Assembly: GCA_910592205.1 (NCBI GenBank)
Contig: CAJVPJ010000802.1
Coordinates: 1-16,426, forward strand
Direction: 5' to 3'
DNA: 16,426 nt
DNA from: Paraglomus occultum
Lineage: Eukaryota; Glomeromycota; Glomeromycetes; Paraglomerales; Paraglomeraceae
Position numbers and translations under genes: made by a program
Notes under the pieces: model-generated
Told to the model about the DNA's origin: nothing
The model's input: the letters and a program-made list of their open reading frames with translations, nothing else
The model's database searches: none
In this document: piece by piece, positions 8,838-16,426 of the stretch
Numbering within the stretch: the first letter of the stretch is position 1
How the letters are laid out: every line of letters starts with the position of its first letter

Positions 8838-11800
8838 GAGATAACAATAGAATATTAATATTAATGCAAATCAAAAAAAGGTGTAATAATGTTAGAGTAA
8901 GAATATATGTAATAATAGTGAGACATTGCATCAATGGGCAGACAAGGAATAAACAAGCCAATTGTTTAGCATTGGTTCTCACGTAATAATATTGTATATG
9001 TTATGTGCGTTTATTTGTAAGGCTAAAACGTTTGTGTCCAGTATGGAATGCTGATTTGTAAGTATAGCAGATATGGTTAGCACATATTCAGTATTATCAA
9101 ATATTTTGACATGTGAATATTCGTTTAACACAAATAAGCTACATATTAATATGACTATCTAGTAAGGTCCGTTTTTGTATTGTCTTTCGTTAAGGTATTA
9201 TATTTCTTTGCTTGCGTCGTATTATTACATCAAATTGCAAAACAGATAAAAAGTTGCATTTTTAAGTATTGACTCGGCATGTTTTACCCCTTACAAATCA
9301 AGGTGGAATAATCCAATTTACCCCGTCTACGATCTCGCATGCCATAATAGCATCAATGATGGCTTAATAAGGTAATTGTAAGAATTAGTATATAGAGTTC
9401 TCCTTTCGGCATTTAACAAAGTAATGACAGAATTATTAATAATTGGTATAGTTGATAAAAAACTGATGTAAATAGAGTATGAATAAGTTTAGATACTGCA
9501 CGGCTGTTATGCTATCATTTATTTGCAAAGTGGATATAATAATCAATATTCTTTCAAAGACAAAAAAGGAGTGAGCGAAAATATTGAGTACATTGATAAA
9601 CATTACAATCACAACCTTTAATTAATTTGTGTATTCATTTAAAAACAATAATGTCAAAATTGACTTAATATACCTGCATTGTAGAACAAGAGCATTCATA
9701 ATAATAGTTACATTGAAAAAAGCGATCAAAACTTTTTATACGCATGTGTGTCGAATGCAATCTGTTTGTGCTGTCTAGATAAGCATTGTGCATCCTAACG
9801 TCATAGACACTGCGTAAAGAGAGCGCTAATTATTACCTGTAATTAACAATGGGTCCATACTAATACGCTAACCCCTCCAAACATGTTTCCGTAATGGTTT
9901 TGTTCAGCAGTGCTAAAAAAACTATATACATGTTATAGAACACGTATATTAACCAGTATAGCGTATATACAAAGAGGACATAAGCACATTAGTTACCGAT
10001 GCCACAAAATGATTGATATGTAGTGTGTAACAAATCTTTTAATTCTCTCCTTGTGAAAATCGAATTATGGAAGACTTCATATACGTGTCAATTTCGTATG
10101 AGATAACGTTTAGAGAAACTTAACTGGAATCGAGACCAATCTAGAGCTGAACGTACAGCATGTGCCATACTCCAGACTTTATTATTAAATACCATGTAAG
10201 CGACTATGGTTCTTTATTCAGATGTCATAAAGTGCGGGTTTCTATATCGAGGTTATGAATAAGGGATATGTTGTCCCACAAACAAAAAAAAAACGCAACA
10301 ATCTGACTCGGTCCGAAGATTATCAACTTGTCCTTAAATTTAATGTCCAACAGCGTACAAAAACAGTGAGAAAATGAAAGAGCTGGTTGTCCTTTCTATG
10401 ATATTACACTTTATATAATGCTCTCGTATTATCGGACGGTACATTTCACAATTGTATAAGAGTCGGCAGACAGATGTGACGATAGCAGCGACTTGCATGC
10501 ATGCTTTGGTTATTGATGAGTCTCTAATTGTTAGATTTAGCTATTCATTCCTTGTCCGTATTATTTATCATCCCAACAGTTTGTGTAAAATGATCAATTT
10601 ATGATAGGCAAGTGTTTGAGCCACTTGCGCTTTGAATGAAAAAAAAATTTTATGTCCCAAAATGGGTAACCACAGTGTTCTTTGTTTCTTTCAACAATAA
10701 TGCCTCTTCACAAATAAACTTTTTGCTCAGCCCTAGCATATGAATACATATTGTTTCGACAGCAACCATCTTTATTGTTTGTTAAGTAGGACGGTTCTCT
10801 TAAACTTGGTCTTGCATCTTATTACGAGTCAAAAGATAGTCATAGGTATCTACATGGAATGCTTGCAGATCATTATTCAGCATGACAAATGCGTAACTTC
10901 ATGACTAAACTGTCTTGTTTAATACACTCATCGTTATCGTCGCCAACTCTAACGCTTTTTCGTAAAGCAAAGTCTCTTTCCCAGGCTACTATAAAGAGGA
11001 TTAAATGCATGTCAAAATTTTGCCTTTACAATTTTACTATTGTACATACGTTGTTGCAGTTGCCTTGAAATGATCGTAATTCCGGTTGATCCTCCGCATA
11101 AATTCCTATAATGGAAACAATTTCTATACTTAAATTTTGAAAAACAGTATGTTACAAATTTGGCCGATCATTGACAGTTTTGGAACACACAGTGGTCAAA
11201 TGATACTATGGCTATGCAAGAAGTTTCTGTGCGGAAAAATCACTGGTTTACAAAGGCAAATACTGTATTAACCATAGTCATTTAGAGATAATTGTTTGTG
11301 TAATGTTTATCTGTTCGCTTGCGTCTTCTTGTTGCAACAAAAAAAGCTTACGTTTTTTAACGCAATACTGTATTAGCACACTAAATGTCTCTGAATCTTT
11401 GGTCTGCAGAACTGATTGGTTCACTCGAGTTGCCAAGCATGCTCATCCATTTAGTCAGTCTTATTTAGTAGAAACGTTAAAGTTATCGGAGAAAATTTAG
11501 TATCGGGAAGAATGTCCATCTTCAAAAATGCAGACAACTGACAGCAACAGGACCACTAATAATAATAAGTGTTCTGACAAAAGTAATTAAAATGACAAAA
11601 GGGCGATTATTCGTAATAATATAGTCGGTTAATATAAATATTGGTTACTGTACCGCACTGGTCTAGTACCCGGGGGAATCCCGTGTGAGTTAGGAGAACT
11701 ATGCTGGGGAACTGTGCCAAGGGGTGTACATTAGTATTAGGGAATCGATCTACGTTGTGTATCGTTATACTTGTTTCTGTTCTGAAGTTCTGAACTGAAA

Positions 11801-11913
11801 CATCCCACACTCAAACAACAGGAGTATTATTATGTTATATGTGCTGAACTCGCACGGCGACTCCCTTTCCCCCACCCACGAAAAAGTTTTTAGGGGCAAA
11901 AAGTCTGTAATTA

Positions 11914-11940
11914 CATAGTCAGTCTCGATAAGTCGGCCAA
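11914..11940 (+). repeat. Left terminal inverted repeat
   Basis: 27 bp, the exact reverse complement of 12411-12437. Pairing breaks at the next inner base. It contains the first CGATAAGTCGG (11926-11936). Confidence 0.92.
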
Positions 11941-12425
11941 AATTTTTCGGCTGTTTTTTTCACTATTTAAAAATTTTCGATAAGTCGGCCAATGGCACCA
12001 ACTATCCTTAATTGGAGGTGTCTCGATAAGTCGGTTTCACGTGGCAACTTTGTAAATGCAGTTTCTTCAATTTAATTGGTGGTCCACACCCGTACGCTGA
12101 TTAATTGTCCAATAAAATTACTTACACATTGGCTACACAAACAAGAGTATCCAAAATTTACTGAACTACTTACAGCAATCGAATAATGTGAGCGTAAGCA
12201 GTTTTGTATGAAAGATTTACAACGTCAAATAAGAAGGAAACAAGTCGATTCTCTAAGACAAGCTAGTCTGCAAGATTATTTTACAATGTAATCATATTAA
12301 CGTTAATAATAATAAACGATTTAATTACAGAATTAAATGTATATCATCGATCACGTGTTTTTCAATAAGTCGGCCTTCTCGATAAGTCGGCTATTTGAGG
12401 TGGGCTACTGTTGGCCGACTTATCG
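11926..12425 (+). repeat. CGATAAGTCGG subterminal repeats (six copies)
   Basis: Exact copies lie at 11926-11936, 11978-11988, 12024-12034 and 12380-12390 in direct orientation. A one-mismatch copy (CAATAAGTCGG) is at 12363-12373, and one inverted copy is in the right terminal repeat at 12415-12425. They cluster in the outer ~120 bp at the left and ~75 bp at the right, as expected of binding sites for the transposase DNA-binding domain. That role is inferred. Confidence 0.85.
12130..12291 (+). pseudogene. Transposase C-terminal remnant inside the pogo-like element
   Basis: One frame reads WLHKQEYPKF from 12130, hits an in-frame TAA at 12184-12186, and continues to a terminal TAA at 12289-12291 with the ending RKQVDSLRQASLQDYFTM. 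A basic helix followed by a short tail ending in DYF or a similar aromatic pair is typical of pogo/Tigger-group transposase C-termini. The DNA-binding and DDE catalytic parts are absent, so the product is non-functional. The final stop lies about 120 bp inside the right end, consistent with the 3' end of the parent gene. Confidence 0.65.
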
Positions 12426-12437
12426 AGACTGACTATG
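12411..12437 (-). repeat. Right terminal inverted repeat
   Basis: 27 bp, the exact reverse complement of 11914-11940, followed by the TA target duplication. It contains an inverted CGATAAGTCGG at 12415-12425. Confidence 0.92.
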
Positions 12438-12439
12438 TA

Positions 12440-13050
12440 CAGATAGAGTTAAAGCGGACTTTACTGTGTATATTATATCATTCATTTCAATTGAAAACGA
12501 GTTTCGTACCAGAGAGTGGTGAGCGAAGACAAGTTAGTTATTGGATATGACTACGCGATAACGGTGAAACAACGGGACATGCGGTAAAACACATCTACTG
12601 ATCGCGCTATAGATTTGTGAGTACGGATGAACGTCTTACCTAGGGCGAAGACTGCAAAAATGCAGAGATTATCTCATTTTCTACCATTTAAGAGAGCGCA
12701 CAATTATAATTGTTAGATAGTTTGCTGCGCCAGAGAATAATTATACTGAGTAGTACCAATATAAAGTGTATAATACTACGCAGATGAAGGGAAGCGTCAC
12801 AATTAACTATCACGATAGAAAACAAGATTCTTATGAACAACAGCTCGTCAGGAATATTAGAATAGAAGGCTCATCGCGATCTGAGAAATAGAAGGCCAAA
12901 ACTTGCACAGATTTAAACAATGTAGCAAGCATGTCACAAATATAATAATAATGCCCTCAAATATACTAAAACAAATCAACCAATCAAATGACACTCATGC
13001 GAAACTAACAAAAGCCGACGAACAAACTGACGAACCGTCGATTCACCCAA
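12440..13050 (+). promoter_or_regulatory. Presumed promoter and 5' UTR of the Prp2 gene
   Basis: This spacer separates the transposon from the Prp2 start codon. The last ~200 bases are A-rich and almost free of GT dinucleotides, resembling a 5' leader. I found no exon here for the missing Prp2 N-terminal domain, no TATA box in a convincing position, and no other gene. The -3 base before the ATG is C, so the start context is not ideal. Confidence 0.35.

Positions 13051-16426
<3,376 letters not shown>

Larger units (their letters stand above)
8458..11913. other. AT-rich intergenic spacer
   Basis: The first few hundred bases are the presumed F-box promoter, with two CACGTG sites. The rest, to about 11.64 kb, shows no gene I can support on either strand; the one short open stretch at 11303-11500 has no recognisable features. 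A GCATGCATGC self-complementary decamer lies near 10496-10505. From about 11640 to 11895 the composition turns GC-richer, with CCCGGGGG and C-rich tracts, up to the transposon edge. Confidence 0.6.
11914..12437 (+). mobile_element. Non-autonomous pogo-like (Tc1/mariner) DNA transposon
   Basis: A 524-bp element bounded by perfect 27-bp terminal inverted repeats (11914-11940 and 12411-12437) that begin CATAGTCAGTCTCG. It is flanked by TA on both sides (11912-11913 and 12438-12439), the target-site duplication of Tc1/mariner elements. CGATAAGTCGG recurs in the terminal and subterminal parts. The interior keeps the end of a transposase frame (stop at 12289-12291), so this is an internally deleted copy, not an unrelated hairpin. 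It cannot encode its own transposase and would need one supplied in trans. The perfect inverted repeats suggest a fairly recent insertion. It lies 613 bp upstream of the Prp2 start codon. Placement in the pogo/Tigger group is from the TA duplication, repeat style and the transposase tail. Confidence 0.9.

Noticed and set aside
11303-11500. 65-codon plus-strand frame
   Set aside because: No domain, signal or neighbour context; length is within chance for this composition.
11607-11810. 67-codon minus-strand frame over the GC-richer island
   Set aside because: No recognisable family; it is likely open by chance because of the shift in base composition.

Overview
The window looks like nuclear DNA of an arbuscular mycorrhizal fungus (Glomeromycotina). 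AT-rich, gene-poor spacers separate compact genes with many short introns (71-100 bp, GT...AG, some with TACTAA/CTAAT-like branch sites). Two genes belong to families greatly expanded in this lineage: a protein kinase with a Cys-ribbon plus WTxGN leader, and an F-box/leucine-rich protein. The third is a conserved splicing helicase. I cannot assign a genus.

Layout. (1) 1-1839 (+) is the 3' part of a kinase gene that begins upstream of the window. Its visible exons encode the tail of one kinase N-lobe, a Cys4 ribbon with a WTTGN segment, a second degenerate N-lobe, and then a complete kinase domain. All three N-lobe copies carry a phase-0 intron at the same place. (2) 1846-7326 is non-coding AT-rich spacer with a few structured hairpins and one possible decayed coding scrap near 3.3-3.5 kb. 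(3) 7327-8457 (-) is an intronless F-box/LRR-like gene. A perfect 22-bp palindrome centred on a CACGTG E-box lies in its 5' region. (4) 8458-11913 is spacer ending in a short GC-richer island. (5) 11914-12437 is a 524-bp non-autonomous pogo-like (Tc1/mariner) DNA transposon with 27-bp terminal inverted repeats, TA target duplication, CGATAAGTCGG subterminal repeats and the tail of a transposase reading frame. (6) 13051-16426 (+) is the first 820 codons of the spliceosomal DEAH helicase Prp2/DHX16, in 12 exons, running off the right edge.

The three genes show no sign of working together. The kinase is presumably signalling, the F-box protein a ubiquitin-ligase substrate adaptor, and Prp2 the ATPase that activates the spliceosome before the first splicing step. 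The most interesting points are the serial kinase N-lobes in gene 1, the internally deleted pogo element about 600 bp upstream of Prp2, the long E-box palindrome, and the apparent absence of the usual N-terminal domain from the Prp2 model.
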